From: Chloroflexota bacterium
GTDB lineage: Bacteria; Chloroflexota; Dehalococcoidia; Tepidiformales; Tepidiformaceae
DNA: 15,112 bases
Assembly (NCBI GenBank): GCA_963169135.1
Contig: CAUJEQ010000170.1
Span: forward strand, 1 to 15,112
Direction of reading: 5' to 3'
Shown here: in pieces, positions 7,904 to 15,056 of the stretch
Layout of the letters: every line of letters begins with the position of its first letter
Numbering within the stretch: the first letter of the stretch is position 1
The notes under the pieces: generated by a model
Database searches by the model: none
What the model was told of the DNA's origin: nothing
Seen by the model: only the letters and a program-made list of their open reading frames with translations
Position numbers and translations under genes: made by a program

Positions 7904-8196
7904 ACGGCTCATTCCCGGTCAACGGGTTCATCGAGGTGACCGCAATGCTGATGATGAGTGCGGGACTGGTGCTGGCGATGGTCCGCCTGGTGCGCGGGCC
8001 GAGCCTGCCGGACCGGGTGGTGGCGCTCGATCTCATCACGATGCTGGGGTTGGGAATGCTCGCGGTGTACTCGATGTCGACTGAGCGGACGGCCTACCTG
8101 GATGTGGGCATCGTCCTGACGCTGGTGACGTTCATCGCGACCATCTCGTTCGCGTACTTCATCGAAAAGGGCACGGGCCGGGGTGGAGGCAACTGA
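7900..8196 (+). CDS. mrpF: Mrp Na+/H+ antiporter subunit F (98 aa)
   Basis: This small three-helix membrane subunit belongs to the MrpF/PhaF family. The conserved loop VRGPSLPDRVVALDLIT (31-47) sits between the first helix (about 11-30) and the second (about 44-60). The third spans about 66-88, with LDVGIVLTLVTFIATISFAY. The true start is ATG 7900, which overlaps the mrpE stop as ATGA and has CGGAGG at 7886-7891. The open frame extends upstream inside mrpE but that portion has no membrane character and is a shadow. It joins mrpG by a TGATG overlap. Confidence 0.93.
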   Translation: MNGSFPVNGFIEVTAMLMMSAGLVLAMVRLVRGPSLPDRVVALDLITMLGLGMLAVYSMSTERTAYLDVGIVLTLVTFIATISFAYFIEKGTGRGGGN

Positions 8197-8606
8197 TGCA
8201 GGCTGCAGTAACCGGGACCCTGGTACTCGTGGGGGCGGGGCTGATGCTCATCGCCGCGATCGGCGTTGTCCGGATGCCCGACCTGTTCACGCGGATGCAG
8301 GCCACGACCAAGGCCGCAACCCTGGGAGCCGGTCTCGTGATGTTGGGAACGGCGGTGCACTTTGCCACGTTCAGTGTGACGACGCGGGCGGTTGCTGCCG
8401 TCGCATTCGTTCTGCTGACGGCACCGATTGCGGCGCACCTGTTGGGGCGCGCGGCGTACTTCCTGGGGGTGCCCCTGTGGGAAGGTTCGGTGCGCGACGA
8501 GCTCCGGGATCGTTACGACTGGGAGACGCACATACTCGCCTCGGAGGTGCGGCCGGAGAGCCCGCTGGCGCCGGAACATCCACCCCTGCAAACGCCAAAG
8601 CCGTAG
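8196..8606 (+). CDS. mrpG: Mrp Na+/H+ antiporter subunit G (136 aa)
   Basis: This is the last subunit of the antiporter. Hydrophobic helices lie at about 3-24, 39-56 and 64-90. The signature IGVVRMPDLFTRMQATTKAA (22-41) is diagnostic of MrpG/MnhG. The C-terminal 40 residues form a hydrophilic tail rich in Glu and Pro. The start shares its A with the mrpF stop, and GGAGG at 8185-8189 gives a 6-nt spacing. The stop is only 4 nt from the stop of queA, which converges from the other strand, leaving no room for a dedicated terminator between them. Confidence 0.94.
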   Translation: MQAAVTGTLVLVGAGLMLIAAIGVVRMPDLFTRMQATTKAATLGAGLVMLGTAVHFATFSVTTRAVAAVAFVLLTAPIAAHLLGRAAYFLGVPLWEGSVRDELRDRYDWETHILASEVRPESPLAPEHPPLQTPKP

Positions 8607-8610
8607 GGGG

Positions 8611-9642
8611 TCAGGGCAGGAGCACCATCGAGTCGCCGAAGCTGTAGAAGCGGTAGCCCTCACGGACGGCCTCTTTGTAGGCGTGGAGCACGAATTCTGT
8701 CCCGCCGAATGCGCAGACGAGCATGAGCAGGGTGGAGCGCGGCAGGTGGAAGTTCGTCATGAGGACATCCACGACACGGAACTCGTCGCCCGGGAGGATG
8801 CGGAGCGACGTCCAGCCCTCGTACCGCTCCAACTGGCCGCGCTCCAGCGCGACATGCTCGAGCGTGCGGACGACGGTCGTGCCGACGGCTACGACCCTTC
8901 GGCCATCGGCTTTCGCGCGAGAGATCGCCGCGGCCGCCGTTTCGGGCACGGTGACGTGCTCGGCGTGAAGCTGGTGATCACGCGGGTTCTCGACGGTCAC
9001 CGGCTTGAACGTGCCTGGCCCGACCTCCAGCGTGACGGCGGCACGTTCGATGCCCCGTTCCGCCAGACGGTCGAGCAAGCCGGGGGTGAAGTGGAGACCC
9101 GCCGTGGGAGCGGCGGCGCTGCGGGCCTCGCGGGAGTACACGGTCTGGTAGCGCTCAGGGTCACCCTGGTAGCCGTGGATGTATGGCGGAAGGGGAACCG
9201 AGCCCACAGTCGCCGGGTCGAACGGGCGGTGGAAATCGAGGATGACCGTATCCCCTTCACGGCTGGCCACGGTCGCGCTCAGGTCCCCCGCGTCAGTGTC
9301 GAAGACGAATCGGCGACCGGGAATGGCGCGTTTCGCGGGCCGAAAGAGGACCTCCCACCGGACATCGGTGAATGGGCGGATGAGGAGCGCTTCGACCGCG
9401 CCGCCGGTGTCGGCACGCCTGCCGAAAAGCCGCGCAGCCATCACACGCGTGTCGTTCAGGACAAGGAGGTCTCCCGGGGCGAGCAGCCGCGGGAGGTCAC
9501 CGACGCCGCGATGTTCGATTTCGCGGGTCGTGAGACGCAGGACCATGAGCCGGGCGCTATCGCGTGGTTCAGCAGGGACCTGGGCGATCAGGTGCTCCGG
9601 AAGGTCGAAGGTGAAGTCCTCGGTGCGCATCGGTTCAAGCAT
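8611..9642 (-). CDS. queA: S-adenosylmethionine:tRNA ribosyltransferase-isomerase (343 aa)
   Basis: QueA transfers and isomerises the ribosyl moiety of SAM onto 7-aminomethyl-7-deazaguanine in tRNA, giving epoxyqueuosine at wobble position 34. Recognisable blocks are FDLPEHLIAQVP (12-23), LLVLNDTRVMAARLFG (59-74), FRPAKR (100-105), LPPYIHG (151-157), ERYQTVYSREARSAAAPTAG (163-182) followed by LHFT, GPGTFKPV (208-215), TNFHLPRSTLLMLVCAF (296-312) and YRFYSFGDSMVLL (330-342). Length is normal. I chose the ATG at 9642 because GGGAAG lies just upstream; ATG at codon 5 lacks such a site. The usual GS before AAAPTAG reads RS here, a minor deviation. A + strand gene starts 46 nt away on the other side. 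Confidence 0.95.
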   Translation of the reverse strand: MLEPMRTEDFTFDLPEHLIAQVPAEPRDSARLMVLRLTTREIEHRGVGDLPRLLAPGDLLVLNDTRVMAARLFGRRADTGGAVEALLIRPFTDVRWEVLFRPAKRAIPGRRFVFDTDAGDLSATVASREGDTVILDFHRPFDPATVGSVPLPPYIHGYQGDPERYQTVYSREARSAAAPTAGLHFTPGLLDRLAERGIERAAVTLEVGPGTFKPVTVENPRDHQLHAEHVTVPETAAAAISRAKADGRRVVAVGTTVVRTLEHVALERGQLERYEGWTSLRILPGDEFRVVDVLMTNFHLPRSTLLMLVCAFGGTEFVLHAYKEAVREGYRFYSFGDSMVLLP

Positions 9643-9688
9643 TGCGTCTTCCCGAAGCGCGGTCTACGTTGAGGCCGAGGTGCAGCGC

Positions 9689-10057
9689 ATGGCGAACGAC
9701 AATGGCACTGGTGCGCAGGACACGAGCGAAGAGTACGGCGAGGTCACCACACGCCTCAGCCTCGACCGCAGCGCGATCCGCCGGGTACAGGCGGACGAGG
9801 TGGACATCACCAAGAGCGCTGTGGGTGTCGCGAGCTTCGACCGGGGCACGATCCGCCAGTCCTCCGCCGGCGCCGTGATTGGGCGCAGCGTGGCGATGGA
9901 CGAGGTGAAGACGGGCATCCTGATATCGCCGGTGGTGCGGGGAGACGTGCATACGCTGCTCGACATGCGCTCAGCGGTGGCTATCGGGTTTGGGATGGTG
10001 TTGGGGAAAGTGTTTCTTGCCGGGATCCGCGCCGCGGTGCGACGGGTGACAGGCTAA
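9689..10057 (+). CDS. Small repeat protein of unknown function, solenoid-like (122 aa)
   Basis: I cannot assign a function. After a polar N-terminus (1-26), the sequence shows a roughly 16-residue repeat. Units begin SAIRRVQADEVDIT (28), SAVGVASFDRGTIRQ (43) and SAGAVIGRSVAMDEV (59), and a fourth, looser unit begins TGILISPVVRGDVHT (75). Alternating hydrophobic and polar residues with regular Gly/Ser/Asp suggest stacked short beta strands, as in bactofilin-like or beta-helical folds. Residues 95-115 are hydrophobic with Gly (AVAIGFGMVLGKVFLAGI) and may contact or cross a membrane; a basic tail ends the protein. ATG 9689 is preceded by GAGGTG at 9677-9682, an ideal site. The gene lies antisense between queA and rlmN and overlaps the rlmN 3' end by 77 bp. 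That it is a real gene is well supported by repeat structure and start site. Confidence 0.75.
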   Translation: MANDNGTGAQDTSEEYGEVTTRLSLDRSAIRRVQADEVDITKSAVGVASFDRGTIRQSSAGAVIGRSVAMDEVKTGILISPVVRGDVHTLLDMRSAVAIGFGMVLGKVFLAGIRAAVRRVTG

Positions 10058-11141
10058 TCCCGGAGCCGTCGCCGAAGCGGTTGGTCTCGTCGGTCCGGAG
10101 CTGACCGCAGGCGGCGGAAATCTCCGAGCCCTTCTCGACACGGACGGTGCAGTTGATGCCTGCCTCACGCAGAACGCGTTCGAAGGCGAGGACCGTGCGA
10201 CGCGGGGGCCGGCCGTAGCCGCCGGCGGTGGGATTTACCGGGATGAGGTTCACGTGGGTGCCGGAACCGTGGAGGCGGCGGGCGAGTTCGCGGGCGGTCT
10301 CCTCCGAGTCGTTCTGTCCAGCGATGAGCGCGTATTCGAAGGTGACCCGACGGCCCGTCTTCTTGAAGTACCGCTTCGCAGCCGAGACGAGGTCGCCTAC
10401 CGAGGTTGGACCAGCAGTGGGGACCAGCCGCTGGCGGAGCGTGTCGTTCGGTGCGTGGAGCGAGATCGCGAGGCCGACCTGCAGACCCTCGCCGGCGAGC
10501 CGGTCGATGGCGTGGGTGAGCCCGACTGTCGAGATCGTGATGTGGCGCTGACCGAGACCGAACGCCTTCGGGTGGGTGAGGAGGCGGACAGCCCGGATCG
10601 TCTCGGCATAGTTGGCGAGCGGTTCGCCCATGCCCATGAAGACGACGTTGGTGACGTGCTCGCCGCGCTCTCGCAGGAGGCGGGCGATGTGGAGGACCTG
10701 AGTGACGATCTCCTCGGCTTTGAGGTTTCGCTCGAAGCCCATCTGGCCAGTGGCGCAGAATACGCAGCCCATGGCGCAGCCCGCCTGGGTCGAAACGCAA
10801 ACGGTGGAGCGCGGATGTCGCTCGCCGGGCTCCGGGTATTGCATGAGCACGGTTTCAATGAGCGTGCCGTCGCCCATGCGCAGGAGGAGCTTGGTGGTCC
10901 CTCCGTCATCGCTGACCGCGCGGCGAACTTCGATGGTGGAATCGAGGGTGAAGCGTTCGGCGAGCCGGGCGCGAAGACTCGCCGGGAGCTGCCGAATCTC
11001 TTCGAATGAGGCTGGCGAGTCGTGCCAGGCTGCGCGGAGGACCTGGTCGGCACGGTAGCGGGGCTGGCCGAGGTCGACCATCACTGATTCGAGTTCCTCG
11101 GGGAGCAGGCGGCAGAGCGAGATCTTGTCGCGAGCGGTCAT
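9981..11141 (-). CDS. rlmN: Dual-specificity 23S rRNA/tRNA (adenine-C2)-methyltransferase, radical SAM (386 aa)
   Basis: RlmN methylates A2503 of 23S rRNA and A37 of some tRNAs by radical SAM chemistry. The radical SAM cluster ligands are Cys122, Cys126 and Cys129 in GCAMGCVFCATG. The two catalytic cysteines are Cys115 in TVCVSTQAG and Cys345 in ISAACGQL. The GMGEPLANY motif (170-178), a SAM-binding block near ITISTVGL (201-208) and NLIPVNPT (298-305) also fit. ATG at 11141 overlaps the fmt stop (ATGA), indicating translational coupling; the longer open frame upstream is shadow. After GQL at residue 348 there is a 38-residue tail rich in Arg, Ser and Pro with no family motif. The tail overlaps the convergent small gene's 3' end, so it may be dispensable. 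Confidence 0.95.
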   Translation of the reverse strand: MTARDKISLCRLLPEELESVMVDLGQPRYRADQVLRAAWHDSPASFEEIRQLPASLRARLAERFTLDSTIEVRRAVSDDGGTTKLLLRMGDGTLIETVLMQYPEPGERHPRSTVCVSTQAGCAMGCVFCATGQMGFERNLKAEEIVTQVLHIARLLRERGEHVTNVVFMGMGEPLANYAETIRAVRLLTHPKAFGLGQRHITISTVGLTHAIDRLAGEGLQVGLAISLHAPNDTLRQRLVPTAGPTSVGDLVSAAKRYFKKTGRRVTFEYALIAGQNDSEETARELARRLHGSGTHVNLIPVNPTAGGYGRPPRRTVLAFERVLREAGINCTVRVEKGSEISAACGQLRTDETNRFGDGSGISLSPVAPRRGSRQETLSPTPSQTR

Positions 11142-12097
11142 GCGAGGCCCACGATCGGTTCGAGCGTTCCGCGTTCGCCAGCGAGGAACTGCTCGCCGGT
11201 GAGGCGCTTGCCGCCCGGACGCTGGACTTCTTCGAGCATGAGCCAGCCACCGCCGAATGCGATGGCAGGGCTCCTTCCGGTTACGGCCGTGGCGCCCGGG
11301 CTGGCGGAATCGGAAGCAACCACCCGTGCCCGCCAGATCGCGAGCCGTTCGGACCGGTAGGTCACGAAGGCGCCAGGCCATGGGTTGTAGGCGCGAACCG
11401 CGCGTTCTGCTTCTTCGGCGGTCATGGAGGCAGCCAGGTGTCCGTCGCTCTTGGAGATCAGGTGGCAGTAGGTCGCGGCGTCTTCATCCTGGGGTACGGC
11501 CGTGAGTTCGCCCAGGAGCCAGCCGGGGAGAACCCGGACGAGTTCGGCGGCGCCGAGGGCGGCGAGCCGCGGTTCGAGCGTGCCTGCGGTGTCTTCGCGG
11601 AGGACGGGCGTCTCGACGCGGGAGATGACCGGACCGGCGTCCATCTTGCGAACCAGTTCCATGATGCTCACACCGGTCACCGTATCACCCGCGAGGATGG
11701 CCGCGGTAATCGGCGAAGCCCCGCGCCACCGGGGGAGCAACGAGGCGTGGACGTTCAGGCAGCCACGGTGGGGGATGTCGAGCACCACCTGGGGCAGGAT
11801 CTTGCCGTAGGCGGCGACCACGAAGACGGCAGCCTGGAGGGAGCGCAGGTGCGCCTGGATGGTCTGATCGCGGAGCGTCTCCGGCTGCAGGACCTGGATA
11901 CCGAGCTCGATGGCGGTGAGTTTGACCGGAGGCGCCTGCACGCGGCCACCCCGGCCGGAGGGCCGATCCGGCTGGCTCAGGGCGGCGACCACGGTGGCGC
12001 CAGCCCCGACGAGCGCGCGAAGCGAAGGAACCGCGAATTCGGGTGAGCCCATGAAGACGACGCGCGTGCCGGTGAGTTGTCCTGCCACGGGATCCAT
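11138..12097 (-). CDS. fmt: Methionyl-tRNA formyltransferase (319 aa)
   Basis: Fmt transfers a formyl group from 10-formyltetrahydrofolate to initiator Met-tRNA. The N-terminal catalytic domain shows VVFMGSPEFAVPSL (13-26), SQPDRPSGRG (41-50), and the active-site region GCLNVHASLLPRWRGASPI (112-130) with Asn115 and His117. Asp153 follows in RKMDAGPV. The C-terminal tRNA-binding domain includes AYNPWPGAFV and ends in the usual LxGEQFLAG segment. ATG at 12097 gives the normal length of about 320; the open frame extends upstream without family similarity. Only a weak ribosome-binding site is seen. It heads an fmt-rlmN pair; the deformylase gene often found beside fmt is absent from this window. 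Confidence 0.95.
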   Translation of the reverse strand: MDPVAGQLTGTRVVFMGSPEFAVPSLRALVGAGATVVAALSQPDRPSGRGGRVQAPPVKLTAIELGIQVLQPETLRDQTIQAHLRSLQAAVFVVAAYGKILPQVVLDIPHRGCLNVHASLLPRWRGASPITAAILAGDTVTGVSIMELVRKMDAGPVISRVETPVLREDTAGTLEPRLAALGAAELVRVLPGWLLGELTAVPQDEDAATYCHLISKSDGHLAASMTAEEAERAVRAYNPWPGAFVTYRSERLAIWRARVVASDSASPGATAVTGRSPAIAFGGGWLMLEEVQRPGGKRLTGEQFLAGERGTLEPIVGLA

Positions 12098-12333
12098 CTT
12101 CACTGGCGATGAGGCCCAAGGCCAAGCGGAGGAGGGAACGGTTGCAGGTCCGGGGAACGGCCCACGCCGGTCCGCCGTGTAACCTGCGTGATACGGGTTC
12201 TCCGCCACCGGGCAAGAGGCGGGCGAGGGCTTTGCGGGAGCGGCTCGTCGCACGGAAGTGGGTGCGGTGGTAGGGTTGGACTATCGCTCCGCTTCACGGC
12301 GGACCTTCCCAAATCCTTTCCACGGACGACGAC
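12098..12333. other. Divergent intergenic region between fmt and the carboxyltransferase gene
   Basis: This 236-nt stretch must carry the starts of both divergent transcripts. I see no strong -35/-10 pair on either strand and no convincing small gene. Weak elements include TAGGGT near 12271 and GACTAT near 12279 on the + strand, each matching a -10 hexamer at about three positions. CCGCC and GGCGG flank a short loop in the middle. The + strand gene has no clear ribosome-binding site. Confidence 0.5.
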
Positions 12334-13827
12334 ATGACCAGGATCGGCATCATGGAAACGGCCATCCGCGATGGCCACCAGTCGCTGCTCGCGACGCGCA
12401 TGCGCACCGAGGACATGATCCCCGCCCTCGAGCTCATGGATTCCATCGGCTACCACAGCATCGAGTGCTGGGGCGGAGCTACCTTCGACACCAGCATGCG
12501 ATTCCTGAAGGAAGACCCGTGGGAACGCCTGCGAGAGGTCAAAAAGCGGCTGAAGAACACACCGACGCAGATGCTCCTGCGGGGCCAGAACGCCGTGGGA
12601 TACCGGCACTACGCGGATGATGTGGTGCGGGCGTTCTGCGAGCGGTCGGTGGCGAACGGGATGGACATCTTTCGGATCTTCGACGCGCTGAACGACACGC
12701 GGAACCTGGAAACCGCCTTCGAAGCGGTAAAGCGTGCTGGCGGGCACGTGCAGGGGACCATTTGTTACACGATTAGCCCGGTGCACACGGTCGATGCATA
12801 CGCGCGCATGGCGGACCGCATGGTGGAGATGGGGGCGGACTCGCTCTGCATCAAGGACATGGCCGGCCTGCTCAGCCCGATGATGGCGAAGGCGCTGGTC
12901 AGCAGGATCAAGAAGGACCACCCGGACAAGCTGCTGCAAATGCACTGCCACGACACCTCCGGGTACTCGGAGATGGCCTACCTGATGGGCGTGCAGTCGG
13001 GCGCGGACGTCATCGACTGCGCGATCAGCTCGCTTGCGGGGGGAACAAGCCAGCCGGCGACCGAGACGCTGGTGGCGGCCCTGGCGGAGGACCCGGAACA
13101 CGCCACCGGCCTCGATCTGAAGAAGCTGGGCGACCTTTCCGAGTACTTCCGGGGCGTGCGGAAGAAGTACTGGAAATTCGAAAGCGGCCTGCTCGGGATC
13201 GACGCGGGCGTGCTCTCGCACCAGGTGCCCGGCGGGATGATTTCGAACCTGGTCGGGCAGCTGCGCGAACAGGGCGCCGAGCACAAGCTGGCCGACGTGC
13301 TCGCGGAGAACGCGCGCGTTCGGGCCGACCTCGGCTATCCGCCGCTGGTCACGCCAAGCTCGCAGATTGTCGGCACGCAGGCCGTGCTGAACGTGCTAAC
13401 CGGGAAGCGCTATGGCAGCGTGACGAAGGAGACGAAGAATCTCGCGAAGGGCATGTACGGCGCCACCGCCCAGCCGATTGCGCCGGAGATCCTGTCGCAG
13501 GTGCTTGGCGACGAGCAGCCGATCACCCACCGGCCCGCGGACGACCTCGCACCGGAGATGGAAACAGCGAAGGCTGACATCGGCGACCTGGCCGAGAGCG
13601 TCGAAGACGTGCTGAGCTACGTGATGTTCCCGCAGCCGGCGAAGGAATTCCTCCAGTGGCGCAAGGAAGGCGGCGGGCCTGAGCGGGAGCTGGTCGCCGC
13701 GATCGTCGGAGCGATGGTGATCGGCGAGAAAAAAGCGGCAGCGCCCGCTGTTGCCCCGGTCGCCCTCGCCAGCCACGGCGATGCGGCCCCGTGGCGCAAC
13801 TTCGGCCGCATGCGGCAGATGCGTTAG
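12334..13827 (+). CDS. Biotin-dependent carboxyltransferase subunit: pyruvate/oxaloacetate carboxyltransferase, 5S/OadA/PycB type (497 aa)
   Basis: The TIM-barrel carboxyltransferase moves CO2 between biotin and pyruvate/oxaloacetate. The protein resembles the transcarboxylase 5S subunit and the pyruvate carboxylase B chain. Metal-site residues are visible: Asp13 in IRDGHQSLLATRM (11-23), Lys174 in CIKDMAG (the carbamylated lysine) and His204/His206 in MHCHDTSG. Further marks are IECWGGATFD (43-52), MLLRGQN (80-86), GTICYTISPVHTV (141-153) and the catalytic Thr in SLAGGTSQP. The C-terminal conserved domain contains LVTPSSQIVGTQAV. It ends with an Ala/Pro-rich stretch (AAAPAVAPVALAS) like the linker that precedes a biotinyl domain in fused relatives, but here the chain stops. 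The biotin carrier follows 8 nt later. Exact substrate pair is not decided by the sequence. Confidence 0.9.
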   Translation: MTRIGIMETAIRDGHQSLLATRMRTEDMIPALELMDSIGYHSIECWGGATFDTSMRFLKEDPWERLREVKKRLKNTPTQMLLRGQNAVGYRHYADDVVRAFCERSVANGMDIFRIFDALNDTRNLETAFEAVKRAGGHVQGTICYTISPVHTVDAYARMADRMVEMGADSLCIKDMAGLLSPMMAKALVSRIKKDHPDKLLQMHCHDTSGYSEMAYLMGVQSGADVIDCAISSLAGGTSQPATETLVAALAEDPEHATGLDLKKLGDLSEYFRGVRKKYWKFESGLLGIDAGVLSHQVPGGMISNLVGQLREQGAEHKLADVLAENARVRADLGYPPLVTPSSQIVGTQAVLNVLTGKRYGSVTKETKNLAKGMYGATAQPIAPEILSQVLGDEQPITHRPADDLAPEMETAKADIGDLAESVEDVLSYVMFPQPAKEFLQWRKEGGGPERELVAAIVGAMVIGEKKAAAPAVAPVALASHGDAAPWRNFGRMRQMR

Positions 13828-13835
13828 GAGAGACC

Positions 13836-14354
13836 ATGGCGACAGTGACGATTGGCGGCCGGAAGTACGAAGTCGAAGTCCGTGGCGACAAGGTGCTGGT
13901 CGATGGGCATGAATACCCCGTGAAAGTGCGGGAAGAGACTGGCTACGCGGCCGTGAACGCCGGCGGAGTCGCCTATCGCGTCCAGCTTCCGGGTGCGGCA
14001 CAGCGGGTGAGCGGCATGACTGTGGAAGTCGACCACCGGCCCTTCACGTTCGAGTACGAAGGACGGCTTAGCGGCGGCGCGGCGCCTCGCGAAGCCCGCT
14101 CGTCCGCATCCTCGGGTGGGGGCGCTCAGCAGGCGGCGGTCAAGGGCGCGGTAACGGCCCAGATCGCGGGCCGCGTGCTGAGCATCAAGGTGACGGCGGG
14201 ACAGTCCGTGGCCCGCGGCGACGTGTTGTTGCTCCTCGAGGCCATGAAGATGGAGAACGAGATCAAGGCGCCGGCCGATGGCGTCGTGAAAGAAATCGCT
14301 GTGGCCGAAGGCACGCGCGTCGCCGAGGGCGAGACGCTGGTCGTCATCGCGTAG
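13836..14354 (+). CDS. Biotin carboxyl carrier protein subunit (172 aa)
   Basis: This protein carries biotin between a carboxylase and the carboxyltransferase encoded just upstream. The C-terminal biotinyl domain (about 102-172) has the canonical LEAMKMENEIKAP segment (134-146). Lys138 is the predicted biotinylation site, and the flanking symmetrical GRVLSIKV and GVVKEIAV strands are present. The first 80 residues form a beta-rich region with YEVEV and YPVKV motifs, as seen before the biotinyl domain in other carboxylase subunits. A Ser/Gly/Ala linker (about 80-100) follows. The start at 13836 has AGGAGAG at 13826-13832 and replaces an upstream ATG inside the preceding gene. No biotin carboxylase gene is in the window. 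Confidence 0.92.
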   Translation: MATVTIGGRKYEVEVRGDKVLVDGHEYPVKVREETGYAAVNAGGVAYRVQLPGAAQRVSGMTVEVDHRPFTFEYEGRLSGGAAPREARSSASSGGGAQQAAVKGAVTAQIAGRVLSIKVTAGQSVARGDVLLLLEAMKMENEIKAPADGVVKEIAVAEGTRVAEGETLVVIA

Positions 14355-14373
14355 TTGCGCCCCGGGCGAGAAG

Positions 14374-14404
14374 TGAGAGGGCCGCACAATGTGCGGCCCT
14401 CTTA
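14374..14404. terminator. Hairpin terminator between convergent genes
   Basis: AGAGGGCCGCAC (14376-14387) pairs perfectly with GTGCGGCCCTCT (14391-14402) around an AAT loop, giving a 12-bp GC-rich stem. On the + strand it is followed by the moderately T-rich TATGTT. The hairpin begins 21 nt after the biotin carrier stop and lies before the stop of the convergent DinB-like gene, so it can serve both strands. The U-tract is imperfect. Confidence 0.8.
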
Positions 14405-14424
14405 TGTTCCGCTCCCGCGGGGAA

Positions 14425-14862
14425 TCAGCCCCGAAGCGTCTTCAGTTGCTGGGCATGGTCGTTGAGGTGGTAGGTCACCATGCCGAGGAAGCCGCCGACA
14501 GTGTTCTTCCCGAGCCGCGGGTGGTCGATTTCCTGGTCCACCTGGTCGTCCCGGACTTGAGCGACGACCTCCATCAGGAGTCCATGGGTGCGGCGAGTTT
14601 CGGCTACGGCGGTATCCACACTCTCGAGGGAGATGCGGGCGGGGACAGGCCCGGTAACACCAATAGCAGCGGCGATGCCCGCCCCGAAGAACGGCCCGGA
14701 ACTGGCGATATGCTCCGCGACTTCGCGGGCGCACCAGGCGGCTTCACCGCCGGCGGCGCCCGCGGGCTTTTTCTCCCAGACGGCGCCGGCCTGTGCCAGT
14801 TCAGTGATGTAGGTATCGAAGGCCTGAGCGATTGATGCCTGGACTTCGGCTGCGGATGCCAA
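14425..14862 (-). CDS. DinB-like putative metalloprotein (145 aa)
   Basis: The protein resembles the DinB/YfiT four-helix-bundle superfamily, whose members often bind a divalent metal through three histidines; some are thiol-dependent transferases and many have no known substrate. The likely triad is His51 in REVAEHIASS, and His132 and His136 in VTYHLNDHAQQL near the C-terminus. Length and helical, Ala/Val/Glu-rich composition fit. The start is TTG at 14862, not ATG. On the - strand AGGAG (14873-14869) is 6 nt upstream, and the next in-frame ATG would remove His51. The gene converges on the biotin carrier gene across the shared hairpin terminator. No function beyond the fold can be assigned. 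Confidence 0.75.
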   Translation of the reverse strand: MASAAEVQASIAQAFDTYITELAQAGAVWEKKPAGAAGGEAAWCAREVAEHIASSGPFFGAGIAAAIGVTGPVPARISLESVDTAVAETRRTHGLLMEVVAQVRDDQVDQEIDHPRLGKNTVGGFLGMVTYHLNDHAQQLKTLRG

Positions 14863-14975
14863 TGGGTGCTCCTGCGAAATGGTATGGGCGCCAGTGTCGA
14901 GGATAGGGTTTCAACGAGCTACCGAGTTCTGAAGCGGCGGTAATGGCTGGAGGGCGGAGGAAAGCTGGTGGCCGG

Positions 14976-15003
14976 TTTCCCGTTAGGGGGCTGCCGGTAG
15001 AAT
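14976..15003 (+). promoter_or_regulatory. Candidate promoter of the gene at the window end
   Basis: TAGAAT at 14998-15003 matches the -10 consensus at five of six positions. A weak -35 candidate, TTTCCC (14976-14981), lies 16 bp upstream. Transcription would start near 15010, leaving about 47 nt before the ATG at 15057. The -35 is poor, so this is tentative. Confidence 0.35.
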
Positions 15004-15056
15004 GCGCAAACGAAAACTGAACCGTGGCGCCCTCGCCCAAGCATCCTGGAGTTTCG

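Noticed and set aside
8428..9672. 414-codon open frame on the + strand
   Set aside because: It is the antisense shadow of queA, whose conserved motifs are clear on the - strand.
11006..12046. 346-codon open frame on the + strand
   Set aside because: It is opposite fmt and rlmN and shows only low-complexity Arg/Gly composition.
12100..13284. 394-codon open frame on the - strand
   Set aside because: It is the shadow of the carboxyltransferase gene, which has metal-site motifs and full family length.
12334..14354. Na+-translocating oxaloacetate decarboxylase working with the Mrp Na+ antiporter
   Set aside because: The link is tempting because both involve Na+ chemistry, but the membrane beta and gamma subunits are absent and the two loci are separated by unrelated genes on the other strand.
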